A stretch of DNA of 12,516 bases from an uncultured Mailhella sp. (GCA_905192935.1 CAJJMX010000034.1:1-12516), one strand, 5' to 3'; positions 1 to 7,716 are shown, counted from the stretch's first letter. A program made the numbers and translations. Notes: generated by a model from the letters alone, not told the origin.

Positions 1-35
1 ATAATATTTTAAAAAAATCAGAAAAACTTTCATCT

Positions 36-52
36 TGGCATGCTTCTTGCTT
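36..52 (+). promoter_or_regulatory. Sigma-54 (-24/-12) promoter of the isl operon
   Basis: The sequence TTGGCATGCTTCTTGCTT begins at 35. GG lies at 37-38 and GC at 49-50, exactly 12 bases apart, and the match to the consensus TGGCAC-N5-TTGCW is close (one clear mismatch, C to T after TGGCA). Transcription would start near 61-62, leaving a leader of about 115 nt before dctP. The leader holds a small GC hairpin, GCCGG (134-138) and CCGGC (144-148). A sigma-54 activator is encoded downstream at 7838-9301. Its enhancer sites would normally lie 80-200 bp upstream, outside the window. Confidence 0.85.
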
Positions 53-177
53 ATTTAAGAGCGTCCTTGGGGCTGTGATTCTCGGAAATGATGAATTGCA
101 CAAAAAGTATCAAACGGCTTCCTTTGAAAACATGCCGGATGGACCGGCTAATCGTATAACACCGAGAAGGAGAAACC

Positions 178-1182
178 ATGAAACTTTTTCGTACGTTGCT
201 TTGTGGCGCGGCCGTCCTGGGCCTGATGGGCGTGAGTGTTCCTGCCGAAGCCGCCCGTCCCCTCACCCTGCGTCTCGGTCACCCCATGGCTCCGGGCAAC
301 AACGTCACCTTGGGATACGAAAAGTTTGCGGCCCTTGTTAAGGAAAAGTCGGGCGGCAAGATCAAGATTCAGATTTTTCCCAACTGTCAGCTCGGTTCCG
401 ACCGCGTGACCACCGAAGCCGCTCAGGCCGGCACTCTGGACATGTCTTCCAGCTCCACGCCCAACCTGGCCAGCTTCTCCAAGGACTACATGGCGATAGA
501 CCTGCCTTACGTGACGTCGTCCAAATATCAGCAGAACCTCTACAAGGCTCTTGATGAAGGCGAACTCGGCAAGGCTCTGGACAAGGTCGCGGAAAAGTGC
601 GGCCTGAAGACCATCATGTTCAGTGAATACGGCTACCGCAATTTCGTCAGCGCCACCAAGCCTCTGGACTCGGTGAAGAGCCTCATGAACCTCAAGGTCC
701 GTACCACCGACTCCCCCGTGGAAGTGGCCGTGGCCACTGAACTCGGCATGAACCCGGCCCCCGTGGCCTGGGGCGAAACCTATACCGCTCTGCAGCAGGG
801 CACCGTGGATGCCGAGGGCAACACCTTCTCCCTTCTCAACGACGCCAAGCATACCGAAGTTCTGAAGTATGCCATGAATTCCGAACACAACTATTCCATG
901 CACATCCTGCTCATGAACCTGGACAAGTGGAACAGTCTCAGCGCCGAGCAGCAGAAGATCATCATGGATGCCGCCCATGAAGCCACCGTGTGGGAACGCG
1001 CCGAAACCGTGAAGCTGGAAGAAAAGGCCTGGCAGGCCTTCCGTGACAGGGGCATCAAGATCCACATGCTCTCCGATGAGGAAAAAGCCGAGCTCTACAA
1101 GCGCACTCAGCCCGTGCGCGATCAGTTCTCCAAGGAAATCGACGCCAACTTGTTGAAGCTCATTGCCGATACCCAGAAGTAA
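178..1182 (+). CDS. dctP: TRAP transporter solute-binding protein, DctP family (probable isethionate receptor)
   Basis: This is a 334-residue periplasmic receptor that would capture the substrate and deliver it to the DctQM permease. A Sec signal peptide is clear: KLFR, then a hydrophobic stretch, with likely cleavage after AEA at residue 25. There is no lipobox, so the mature protein should be soluble. DctP hallmarks follow: LRLGHPMAPGN near 31-41, a KVRTTDSP block with Arg175 (the position that normally salt-bridges a carboxylate in this family and could hold a sulfonate), and WGETYTALQQGTVDAEGN near 198-215. Length is normal for the family. The start has AAGGAG at 167-172 with a 5-nt spacer. 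Its place as first gene of a sulfite-lyase operon suggests isethionate as ligand. That ligand is inferred from context; the family call is firm. Confidence 0.93.
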   Translation: MKLFRTLLCGAAVLGLMGVSVPAEAARPLTLRLGHPMAPGNNVTLGYEKFAALVKEKSGGKIKIQIFPNCQLGSDRVTTEAAQAGTLDMSSSSTPNLASFSKDYMAIDLPYVTSSKYQQNLYKALDEGELGKALDKVAEKCGLKTIMFSEYGYRNFVSATKPLDSVKSLMNLKVRTTDSPVEVAVATELGMNPAPVAWGETYTALQQGTVDAEGNTFSLLNDAKHTEVLKYAMNSEHNYSMHILLMNLDKWNSLSAEQQKIIMDAAHEATVWERAETVKLEEKAWQAFRDRGIKIHMLSDEEKAELYKRTQPVRDQFSKEIDANLLKLIADTQK

Positions 1183-1189
1183 TCCGTCT

Positions 1190-1212
1190 GCGGGCGGACA
1201 GGTTCCGCCCGC
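1190..1212 (+). other. Intercistronic hairpin between dctP and dctQM
   Basis: GCGGGCGGA (1190-1198) and TCCGCCCGC (1204-1212) form a perfect 9-bp GC-rich stem with a 5-nt loop. It starts 8 nt after the dctP stop codon. No U-tract follows, so it is unlikely to be an efficient terminator. A 3'-end stabiliser or partial attenuator, giving more receptor than permease, is the likely role and is common downstream of binding-protein genes. Confidence 0.7.
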
Positions 1213-1241
1213 TTCATTCTTATCTCTGAGGCTTGAAATCC

Positions 1242-3107
1242 ATGAGCACCAACACTGAAAAATCCCCCGGCATTCTGCACTGGCTTGACGAGAATTTTGA
1301 AAATATCTTTCTGGTTTCAGGCCTTCTCGCCATCATTTTCTTCATCACCTGGCAGGTCATCTACCGCTACTTCATCACTCCGTTCATCGACCGCGCGGGC
1401 GCGGCCGTGTGGACCGAAGAAATTTCCCGCTACATTTTCATCTGGATTTCCTACATCGCCGTGAGCGTGGCCATCCGCAAGCGCAGCTCCATCCGCATCG
1501 ACTTCGTGTATCAGATGCTCCCTGCGCGCCTTCAGCGCATAAGCTGGATCTTTGTGGAAGTCATCTTCCTCATGCTCACCCTTACCATCGCCTACTACGG
1601 ATGGGGACAGATTGAACGTCTGCAGCGCTTCCCCCAGCATACCGCTGCCATGCGCATCCCCTTCCTCATTCCTTATCTCATTCTGCCCCTCGGCTTCGGC
1701 CTCATGAGCCTTCGGCTCCTTCAGTCCCTGGCAAAGCAGGTCAAAGTGACGGGTATTCTCGATTCCGTCATCGGCGTGGTCGTCGCCCTTGCGGTCATGT
1801 CTCCCTGCGTTCTTGCCGAGTACATCGATCCCGTACCTGCGCTCTTCGGCTACTTCCTTGTCTTCTGCGTGACCGGCGTGCCCATTGCCATAGGCCTCGG
1901 CATGTCCGCCCTCACCACCATTCTCTGTGCCGACACCCTGCCCATCGAATATCTTGCCCAGGTGTCCTTCACCTCTCTGGACAGCTTCCCCACCATGGCC
2001 ATTCCGTTCTTCATCGCGGCCGGCGTGTTCATGGGCGCGGGCGGACTTTCCCAGCGCCTGCTTGCCCTGGCCGACGAACTCGTGGGCGGCATGTACGGCG
2101 GCATGGCGCTCACCACCGTGGCGACCTGCATGTTCTTCGGCGCCATCAGCGGTTCCGGACCGGCCACCGTGGCGGCCATCGGTGCGCTCACCATTCCGGC
2201 CATGGAGGAGAGAGGCTACAGCAGGACCTTTGCCGCGGCCATCGTGGCGGCCTCCGGCGCCATAGGCGTCATGATTCCGCCGAGCAATCCCTTCGTGGTG
2301 TACGGCATTGCCGCTCAGGTCTCCATCGGTGATCTTTTCATCGGCGGCATCGTGCCCGGCGTGCTTACCGGCGCCGTGCTCATGGGCTATTCCTACTACG
2401 CCGCCCGCAGAAACAACTGGCGCGGCTCCTCCCGCACCCGTACCGTGGGCACCGTGACCCGTGCCTTCTGGGATGCCAAGTGGGCGCTTCTTGTGCCGGT
2501 CATCGTGCTCGGCGGCATTTACGGCGGCCTCATGACCCCCACCGAAGCCGCAGCCGTGGCTTCCTTCTACGGCCTCATCGTGGGCGTGTTCATCTACCGC
2601 GAGCTCGACCTGCGCAAGGTGTGCGCCTGCTGCGTGGAAGCCTGTGAAACCTCGTCCGTCATCATCGTGCTCATGGCCATGGCCACGCTGTTCGGCAACA
2701 TCATGACCATCGAGGACGTGCCCGGGACCATCGCCCGCGCCATCCTCGGATTCACCAGCAGCAAGATCGCCATTCTGCTCATCATCAACGTGCTTCTGCT
2801 CATCGTGGGCGTGTTCATGGAAGCTCTGGCCGCCATCGTCATCCTGGTGCCCATCCTTCTGCCCATCGTCACCGGCGTGGGCGTGTCGCCCCTGCACTTC
2901 GGCATCATCATGGTGGTGAACCTGGCCATCGGCTTCCTCACCCCGCCCGTGGGCGTCAACCTCTTCGTTGCCAGCGGCATATCCGGAACCCGCATCGAGC
3001 AGATAGCCAAGGCCTCTCTGCCCATGATCGGACTCATGCTGCTCGTTCTTCTGCTCATCACCTACATCCCGGCGATTCCCCTCTGCCTTGTCGGCGGAGC
3101 CGGCTAA
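1242..3107 (+). CDS. dctQM: Fused TRAP transporter permease, DctQ-DctM
   Basis: This 621-residue inner-membrane protein joins the small (DctQ) and large (DctM) TRAP subunits. The DctQ part spans roughly residues 1-175 and has the typical W-TEE-SRY-W segment (VWTEEISRYIFIWISYIAVS). The DctM part fills the rest, with family motifs FPTMAIPFFIAAGVFMGAGG, FFGAISGSGPATVAAIG and GAIGVMIPPSNPFVVYG, then a second half with PTEAAAVASFYG and NLAIGFLTPPVGVNLFVA. DctM proteins use an ion gradient (usually Na+) to import acids offered by DctP. I chose ATG 1242, with GAGG at 1228-1231, over the in-frame TTG at 1233, which lies only one base after that site. It follows dctP by 59 nt. The substrate is inferred to be isethionate from the downstream lyase. 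Confidence 0.93.
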   Translation: MSTNTEKSPGILHWLDENFENIFLVSGLLAIIFFITWQVIYRYFITPFIDRAGAAVWTEEISRYIFIWISYIAVSVAIRKRSSIRIDFVYQMLPARLQRISWIFVEVIFLMLTLTIAYYGWGQIERLQRFPQHTAAMRIPFLIPYLILPLGFGLMSLRLLQSLAKQVKVTGILDSVIGVVVALAVMSPCVLAEYIDPVPALFGYFLVFCVTGVPIAIGLGMSALTTILCADTLPIEYLAQVSFTSLDSFPTMAIPFFIAAGVFMGAGGLSQRLLALADELVGGMYGGMALTTVATCMFFGAISGSGPATVAAIGALTIPAMEERGYSRTFAAAIVAASGAIGVMIPPSNPFVVYGIAAQVSIGDLFIGGIVPGVLTGAVLMGYSYYAARRNNWRGSSRTRTVGTVTRAFWDAKWALLVPVIVLGGIYGGLMTPTEAAAVASFYGLIVGVFIYRELDLRKVCACCVEACETSSVIIVLMAMATLFGNIMTIEDVPGTIARAILGFTSSKIAILLIINVLLLIVGVFMEALAAIVILVPILLPIVTGVGVSPLHFGIIMVVNLAIGFLTPPVGVNLFVASGISGTRIEQIAKASLPMIGLMLLVLLLITYIPAIPLCLVGGAG

Positions 3108-3135
3108 ACCGGCATACACACGGCCGTCAGGACCT

Positions 3136-3155
3136 TCCCGGGAATATTCCCGGGA
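3136..3155. repeat. 20-bp perfect palindrome between dctQM and islA
   Basis: Two TCCCGGGA arms flank ATAT-containing centre bases and make a perfect 20-bp palindrome 29 nt after the dctQM stop. As RNA it can fold into a stem of about 8 bp. The GGGAG at 3152-3156 can instead pair with CTCCC at 3162-3166, so two exclusive folds are possible just upstream of the islA ribosome-binding site. No U-tract follows. It could be an mRNA-stability or processing element, or a protein operator; the sequence alone does not decide. Confidence 0.6.
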
Positions 3156-3248
3156 GGGAGTCTCCCACCTCACCCATTTTCAGGAGCCGCCCGCTCCCGG
3201 ATCATGAGCGAAAGCCCGGTCCGAAACGAACCATCAAGGAGTTCAGTC

Positions 3249-5762
3249 ATGAGTGCCATTGAAATGCTCAACCCCGAAGCCTGTGAATGCCATTCCCCGC
3301 AGGAACAGCGCATCTTTGACGAACAGAAGGGCAAGAAGGACAAGTATTATGACACGCATGCCCGCGTGTTCGACCTCATCGCCAAGTTCGAAGGTCAGAC
3401 TCCCGTCATCGACGTGGAACGCGCCCTGTACTTCACCCAGTCCATGAAGGAAACGGAAGGTCAGCCTCTCGTGCTCCGCTGGGCCAAGGCGCTCATGCAC
3501 ATCGCCAAGAACATGACCGTGGAAGTCGAGGACGGACAGCTTCTGCTCGGCCGCGCCGGTTCCAAGCTCGGCCGTTACGGCATCCTGTATCCTGAACTCG
3601 ACGGCGACTTCCTCGACATCGCCGTGCGCGACCTGCCCACCCGTGAGCAGTCTCCCGCCACCATAAGCCCCGAAGATGCCAAGATCGTCATGGAGGAGAT
3701 CGCTCCCTACTGGAAGGGCAAGACCTATCATGAAGCCCTGAACAAGGCTCTCCCCGAATGGGTCCACAAGCTCACCTACGTGGACGACGAAGGCCTCATC
3801 TCCCGCTTCGTGGTGAACGAAACCTCTTCCTTCCGTTCCTCCATCCAGTGGGTGCATGACTACGAGAAGGTGCTCAAGCGCGGCTTCAACGGCATCAAGG
3901 CCGAAGCCGAAGCCAAGCTGGCCGCCCTTGATCCCGCGAGCCCCGTGGATCAGGCCGACAAGCGTCCCTTCCTGGAAGCCGTGGTCATCGTGTGCGACGC
4001 CATCGTCCTCTGGGCCCGCCGCTACGCCGCCAAGGCCCGCGAAGTGGCCGCCGTCACCAAGGATCCCGTGCGCAAGGCCGAACTTCAGAGAATGTCCGAG
4101 ATCGCTGAAAAGGTGCCTGCGGAGCCCGCGAGCAACTTCTACGAAGCCGTGCAGTCCCAGTGGTTCGTCCAGATGTTCTCCCGCATCGAGCAGAAGACCG
4201 GCACCACCATTTCCAACGGCCGCATGGACCAGTACTTCTATCCCTACTACAAGCAGGACATGGAAGCCGGCGTGCTCACCGAAGAGAAGGCCATGGAACT
4301 TCTGGAATGCATGTGGGTCGGCATGGCCGAATTCATCGACATGTACATTTCTCCTCAGGGCGGCGCCTTCAACGAAGGCTACGCGCACTGGGAAGCCGTG
4401 ACCATCGGAGGACAGACCAAGGACGGCGTGGACGCCACCAACGAACTGACCCACCTGTTCCTGCGCTCCAAGCGTGAGTTCCCCCTGCACTATCCCGACC
4501 TCGCCGCCCGCGTGCATTCGCTCTCTCCCGACGAATACCTGTGGGACGTGGCCGAAACCATCAAGTACGGCTCCGGCTTCCCCAAGCTCTGCAACGACGA
4601 AGAAGTCGTGCCGCTGTACGCCTCCAAGGGCGGAACCTTTGAAGAAGCTCTGGACTACGCCGTGTCCGGCTGCACCGAAACCCGTATGCCCAACCGCGAT
4701 ACCTACACCTCCGGCGGCGCGTACACCAACTTCGCCGCAGCTCTGGAAATGGCTCTGCGTCAGGGCAAGATGAAGAAGTACGGCGACGAGCAGCTCGGCG
4801 TGAAGACTCCCGATCCCCGCACCTTCAAGACCTGGGACGACATGTGGGAAGCCTACAAGGCTCAGCAGGACCTGTTCCTGCGCGCCACGTTCACCCAGCA
4901 GTACATCGTCACCAAGGTCCGAGCCGAACACTTCGCCCAGCCCATGGGCTCCGCTCTGCACGATCTGTGCATGAAGTACTGCCTCGACCTGCATACCCGC
5001 ATCATCCCCGAAGGCGCCAACTTCGGCTACTTCGAATTCATGGGCTTCGGCACGGTCATCGACTCCCTGGCCGCCATCAAGAAGCTGGTGTTTGAAGAAA
5101 AGCGCATCACCATGGATCAGCTCCTTGAAGCCATGGACCACAACTGGGTGGGCTACGAAGACATCCAGCAGCTCGTGAAGAGCTGCCCCTGCTACGGCAA
5201 CGACGATCCCTATGCCGACGAAATCGGCAAGGCCATCGACCGCATCTGCGTGGAATTCGCCCAGAAGTACTCCCCCGAAATGGGCATCAACAACGACGTG
5301 CGCTACGTGCCCTTCACCTCCCACGTGCCTTTCGGCAAGGTGGTGAGCGCCACGCCCAACGGCCGTACCGAATGGTTCCCGCTCTCCGACGGCTCCTCCG
5401 CCTCCCACGGCGCGGACGTGAACGGACCTACCGCCATTCTGCTCTCCAACTACAAGACCAAGAACTACGGCCTGCGCAACCGCGCCGCGCGTCTTTTGAA
5501 CATCAAGTTCACCCCCAAGAGCGTGGAAGGCGAAGCCGGCACCGAAAAGCTGGTGCAGTTCATCCGCACCTGGTGCGACCTCAAGCTGTGGCACCTGCAG
5601 TTCAACGTGCTCAATCAGGAAACGCTCATTGCGGCCCAGAAGGACCCGCAGAAGTACCGCAACCTCATCGTCCGCGTGGCCGGTTACAGCGCCTACTTCG
5701 TGGATCTGTCGCCTGACCTTCAGAATGACCTGATCGCCCGTACCGATCACGACGATCTGTAA
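3249..5762 (+). CDS. islA: Isethionate sulfite-lyase, glycyl radical enzyme
   Basis: This 837-residue cytoplasmic glycyl radical enzyme is predicted to split isethionate into acetaldehyde and sulfite. The pyruvate formate-lyase-like domain fills most of the chain. Visible are the thiyl/base motif SGCTE with Cys475 and Glu477, and the C-terminal glycyl loop RVAGYSAYF with Gly812. Residues I recall for Bilophila IslA (Arg189, Gln193, Trp374, Cys468, Glu470, Arg678, Phe682, Gly805) all recur here at a constant +7 offset: Arg196, Gln200, Trp381, Cys475, Glu477, Arg685, Phe689 and Gly812. Arg/Gln/Arg are the sulfonate-binding set. The start is ATG 3249 with AAGGAG at 3236-3241 (7-nt spacer); the in-frame ATG at 3204 lacks a well-placed site. 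The main alternative is the related dihydroxypropanesulfonate lyase HpsG. No obvious microcompartment targeting peptide is seen. Confidence 0.9.
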   Translation: MSAIEMLNPEACECHSPQEQRIFDEQKGKKDKYYDTHARVFDLIAKFEGQTPVIDVERALYFTQSMKETEGQPLVLRWAKALMHIAKNMTVEVEDGQLLLGRAGSKLGRYGILYPELDGDFLDIAVRDLPTREQSPATISPEDAKIVMEEIAPYWKGKTYHEALNKALPEWVHKLTYVDDEGLISRFVVNETSSFRSSIQWVHDYEKVLKRGFNGIKAEAEAKLAALDPASPVDQADKRPFLEAVVIVCDAIVLWARRYAAKAREVAAVTKDPVRKAELQRMSEIAEKVPAEPASNFYEAVQSQWFVQMFSRIEQKTGTTISNGRMDQYFYPYYKQDMEAGVLTEEKAMELLECMWVGMAEFIDMYISPQGGAFNEGYAHWEAVTIGGQTKDGVDATNELTHLFLRSKREFPLHYPDLAARVHSLSPDEYLWDVAETIKYGSGFPKLCNDEEVVPLYASKGGTFEEALDYAVSGCTETRMPNRDTYTSGGAYTNFAAALEMALRQGKMKKYGDEQLGVKTPDPRTFKTWDDMWEAYKAQQDLFLRATFTQQYIVTKVRAEHFAQPMGSALHDLCMKYCLDLHTRIIPEGANFGYFEFMGFGTVIDSLAAIKKLVFEEKRITMDQLLEAMDHNWVGYEDIQQLVKSCPCYGNDDPYADEIGKAIDRICVEFAQKYSPEMGINNDVRYVPFTSHVPFGKVVSATPNGRTEWFPLSDGSSASHGADVNGPTAILLSNYKTKNYGLRNRAARLLNIKFTPKSVEGEAGTEKLVQFIRTWCDLKLWHLQFNVLNQETLIAAQKDPQKYRNLIVRVAGYSAYFVDLSPDLQNDLIARTDHDDL

Positions 5763-5785
5763 CAGACAAGGGGCCTGACGCCCCG

Positions 5786-5826
5786 CCGGCTTCTCCTCCT
5801 TGCCGGGGAGGAGCCGGTTTTCTTTT
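5786..5826 (+). terminator. Intrinsic (probably partial) terminator between islA and islB
   Basis: CCGGCTTCTCCTC pairs with GGGGAGGAGCCGG (two G-U wobbles, about 13 bp) and is followed by TTTTCTTTT at 5818-5826. This has the form of a Rho-independent terminator. It is preceded by a 5-bp hairpin, GGGGC/GCCCC, at 5770-5784. Because islB has no visible promoter of its own, read-through must supply it, so this should lower activase relative to lyase. Confidence 0.8.
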
Positions 5827-5833
5827 GGCGGAA

Positions 5834-5883
5834 CGCGCCCGATGCCGGGCGCGACGTTTCCGAAGGGCAGAGCGCCCCTTTTT
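5834..5883 (+). other. Second and third hairpins in the islA-islB gap
   Basis: CGCGCCCG (5834-5841) and CGGGCGCG (5846-5853) make a perfect 8-bp stem with a 4-nt loop. A weaker stem, AAGGG (5863-5867) with CCCTT (5876-5880), runs into a short T stretch at 5879-5883. Together with the upstream terminator they fill almost the whole 143-nt gap with structure, ending shortly before the islB ribosome-binding site at 5897-5900. They may block ribosome access, add to termination, or protect the 5' end of a processed islB transcript. Confidence 0.55.
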
Positions 5884-5905
5884 CGCAGCCGCACGCGAGG
5901 TTATC

Positions 5906-6835
5906 ATGAGTACGTTTGAGGACAGAAAGGTCACCGGCCTGGTGTTCAACATTCAAAAATATTCCGTTCACGACGGTCCGGGCATACGCACCATAGTGTT
6001 CACCAAGGGCTGTCCTCTGGCCTGCCGCTGGTGCAGCAATCCCGAATCCCAGAAACCGCAGCCGCAGATGGCCTTCAACCCCACCCGCTGCATTTCTCCG
6101 GCCAAGTGCAATTTCTGCATCCCCGCCTGTCCCTACGGCTCCATTCGCGCGGTCAACGGCGCGCTCGACATCGACTGCACCCACTGCAACGACTGCGAAA
6201 CCATCGCCTGCGCCTCGGCGTGTCCCGCGCAGAGCCTCATCGTGTACGGCAAGAACCGCACGGTCGAGGACGTGCTTCACGTGGTGGCTCAGGACTCCAT
6301 TTTCTATTCCCGTTCCGGCGGCGGCATGACCATTTCCGGCGGCGAGCCGCTGTTCCAGAAAAAGTTTGCTCTGGCGCTTCTTCGCGAGGCCCGCAGACGC
6401 CGCATCAAGACGGCCGTCGAAACCTGCGGCTGCGTGCCGTGGGAAACCATGGAAGAGGCTGCTCCGCTTCTCAACAACATCCTTTTCGACGTCAAGCACA
6501 CCGACTCCGAAAAGCACAAGTGGGCCACGGGCGTGGGCAACGAGCTCATTCTCTCCAATCTGAAGAAGCTTCTGGAAGCCTTCCCCGACAAGCCCGTGCT
6601 GGTGCGCACGCCCGTCATCCCCGACTTCAACGACGATGACGAAACCGCCCGCTCCATAGGCCGTCTGCTCAAGGGCTACGCCAACGTTTCCTATGAAGCG
6701 CTGCCCTACCATCGCCTGGGAACGCAGAAGTACATGTTCCTGGGAAGAGAGTATCCCATGGGCGAAGTTTCCCTGCCCGCCGGCGTCGCCGCGCGCGTTC
6801 AGGCCATCGTGGACGAGGAACGAGGCGCAAAGTAG
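5906..6835 (+). CDS. islB: Isethionate sulfite-lyase activating enzyme, radical SAM
   Basis: This 309-residue radical S-adenosylmethionine protein installs the glycyl radical on IslA. The radical-SAM cluster motif CPLACRWC gives Cys36, Cys40 and Cys43 (CX3CX2C), preceded by the activase signature QKYSVHDGPGIRT. A ferredoxin-like insert follows, with Cys62, 68, 71 and 75 and then Cys91, 94, 97, 102 and 106, enough for two further 4Fe-4S clusters as in most long GRE activases. The SAM-binding SGGEP motif is at 144-148. I chose ATG 5906 because GAGG (5897-5900) sits 5 nt upstream and the radical-SAM fold starts about ten residues later; the in-frame ATG at 5825 lies inside the terminator. Pairing with islA follows from adjacency and the universal GRE-activase arrangement. 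Confidence 0.93.
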   Translation: MSTFEDRKVTGLVFNIQKYSVHDGPGIRTIVFTKGCPLACRWCSNPESQKPQPQMAFNPTRCISPAKCNFCIPACPYGSIRAVNGALDIDCTHCNDCETIACASACPAQSLIVYGKNRTVEDVLHVVAQDSIFYSRSGGGMTISGGEPLFQKKFALALLREARRRRIKTAVETCGCVPWETMEEAAPLLNNILFDVKHTDSEKHKWATGVGNELILSNLKKLLEAFPDKPVLVRTPVIPDFNDDDETARSIGRLLKGYANVSYEALPYHRLGTQKYMFLGREYPMGEVSLPAGVAARVQAIVDEERGAK

Positions 6836-6876
6836 CTCCTTTTTATGCATGATCCTTCAACCAGGGAGGACTGGTG

Positions 6877-7716
6877 ATGAAGATTATCGACTTCCGTTTC
6901 CGGCCTCATACCGAGGCCATTCTGAACGGCATCAAGAACAGCACCATGTTCAAGGCCAGCTGCGAAGCCAGCGGCTTTGACAAATGGCAGCCTCAGACAC
7001 TCGACGAGATCGTGGCGGACCTCAAGGCCCGCGGCGTGACGCGCTGCGTCATTACCGGCCGCGACTGCCAGACCACCTACGGCTTCCCCGACAACAACGG
7101 CAGCGTGCTGGAATTCTGCCGCGCCTATCCCGACATGTTCCTCGGCTTCTGGGGCATTGATCCCCACAAGGGCATGGACGCCGTGCGTGAAGTGGAAAAG
7201 GTGGTGAAGGAATACGGCATGAAGGGTATCGCCACCGATCCCTATCTTGCCCACCTGAGCCCCTGCGAGGCCCGTTATTACCCCATTTATGCCAAGTGCT
7301 GCGAGCTGAATGTGCCCGTGTTCATCACCATGGCTCCGCCGCCTCAGGTTCCCGGCGCCGTGATGACCTATACCGACCCCCGCGACGTGGACGTGGTGGC
7401 CCGCGACTTCCCCGAACTCAGGATAGTCATGAGCCACGGCGGCTATCCGTACGTGCATGAGGCCATTTACGCCTGCTATCGCAACAAGAACGTGTACATG
7501 GACATCTCGGAATACGAAGTGGCCCCCATGTGCGAGACCTACCTGAGCGCCATGAAGTCCATGATTGCCGACAAGGTGGTGTTTGCAAGCGCCCATCCCT
7601 TTGTGGAACAGGGAGAATGTCTGGCCAACTATGCCGCCATGGATCTTCCCGACGACGTGCGCGAAAAGATCATGTACAAGAACGCCTGCCGGGTACTGGA
7701 TCTTCCCGAAGAGTAG
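6877..7716 (+). CDS. Amidohydrolase-2-fold protein lacking canonical metal ligands, function unknown
   Basis: This 279-residue protein has the layout of amidohydrolase-2 (ACMSD-like TIM-barrel) proteins: an N-terminal IDF strand, FLGFWGIDP near 88-96, KGIATDPYL near 116-124, IVMSHGGYPYV near 183-193 and a C-terminal KNACRVL near 268-274. The metal ligands of the family are mostly gone. The expected HxH after ID is Arg7-x-Arg9, the usual IHtG His is Thr/Met at 151-152, and the usual Asp in FGSDxP is Ala239 in FASAHP. Only His187 of the HGG motif, the catalytic His in ACMSD-type enzymes, remains. ATG 6877 is preferred (GGGAGGA at 6864-6870, 6-nt spacer) over GTG 6874. It follows islB by 41 nt with no hairpin, so it is co-transcribed. 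It may bind a substrate or aldehyde product, or perform metal-free chemistry; no function is assigned. Confidence 0.8.
   Translation: MKIIDFRFRPHTEAILNGIKNSTMFKASCEASGFDKWQPQTLDEIVADLKARGVTRCVITGRDCQTTYGFPDNNGSVLEFCRAYPDMFLGFWGIDPHKGMDAVREVEKVVKEYGMKGIATDPYLAHLSPCEARYYPIYAKCCELNVPVFITMAPPPQVPGAVMTYTDPRDVDVVARDFPELRIVMSHGGYPYVHEAIYACYRNKNVYMDISEYEVAPMCETYLSAMKSMIADKVVFASAHPFVEQGECLANYAAMDLPDDVREKIMYKNACRVLDLPEE

Noticed and set aside
1317..3173. A 618-codon minus-strand open frame opposite dctQM
   Set aside because: Its product is a biased His/Gly/Asp/Glu-rich string and mirrors the transporter codons; no start signal or domain is seen.
3204..3248. Upstream ATG for islA at 3204
   Set aside because: Its nearest AGGAG is about 17 nt away, whereas ATG 3249 has AAGGAG with a 7-nt spacer and the added residues show no domain.
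3249..5762. Choline lyase (CutC), propanediol dehydratase, pyruvate formate-lyase or hydroxyphenylacetate decarboxylase
   Set aside because: The sulfonate-binding Arg196/Gln200/Arg685 set, the SGCTE motif and the transporter context fit a sulfite-lyase. HpsG remains the only serious alternative.
3243..5894. An open frame of 883 codons on the minus strand opposite islA
   Set aside because: It is a shadow of the GC-rich codon use of islA. Its translation is low-complexity Gly/His/Val-rich with no motif, whereas the plus strand encodes a complete glycyl radical enzyme.
5825..5905. An N-terminal extension of IslB from ATG 5825
   Set aside because: It begins inside the terminator U-tract and encodes an Arg-rich run unlike any activase. 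ATG 5906 has a well-spaced GAGG.
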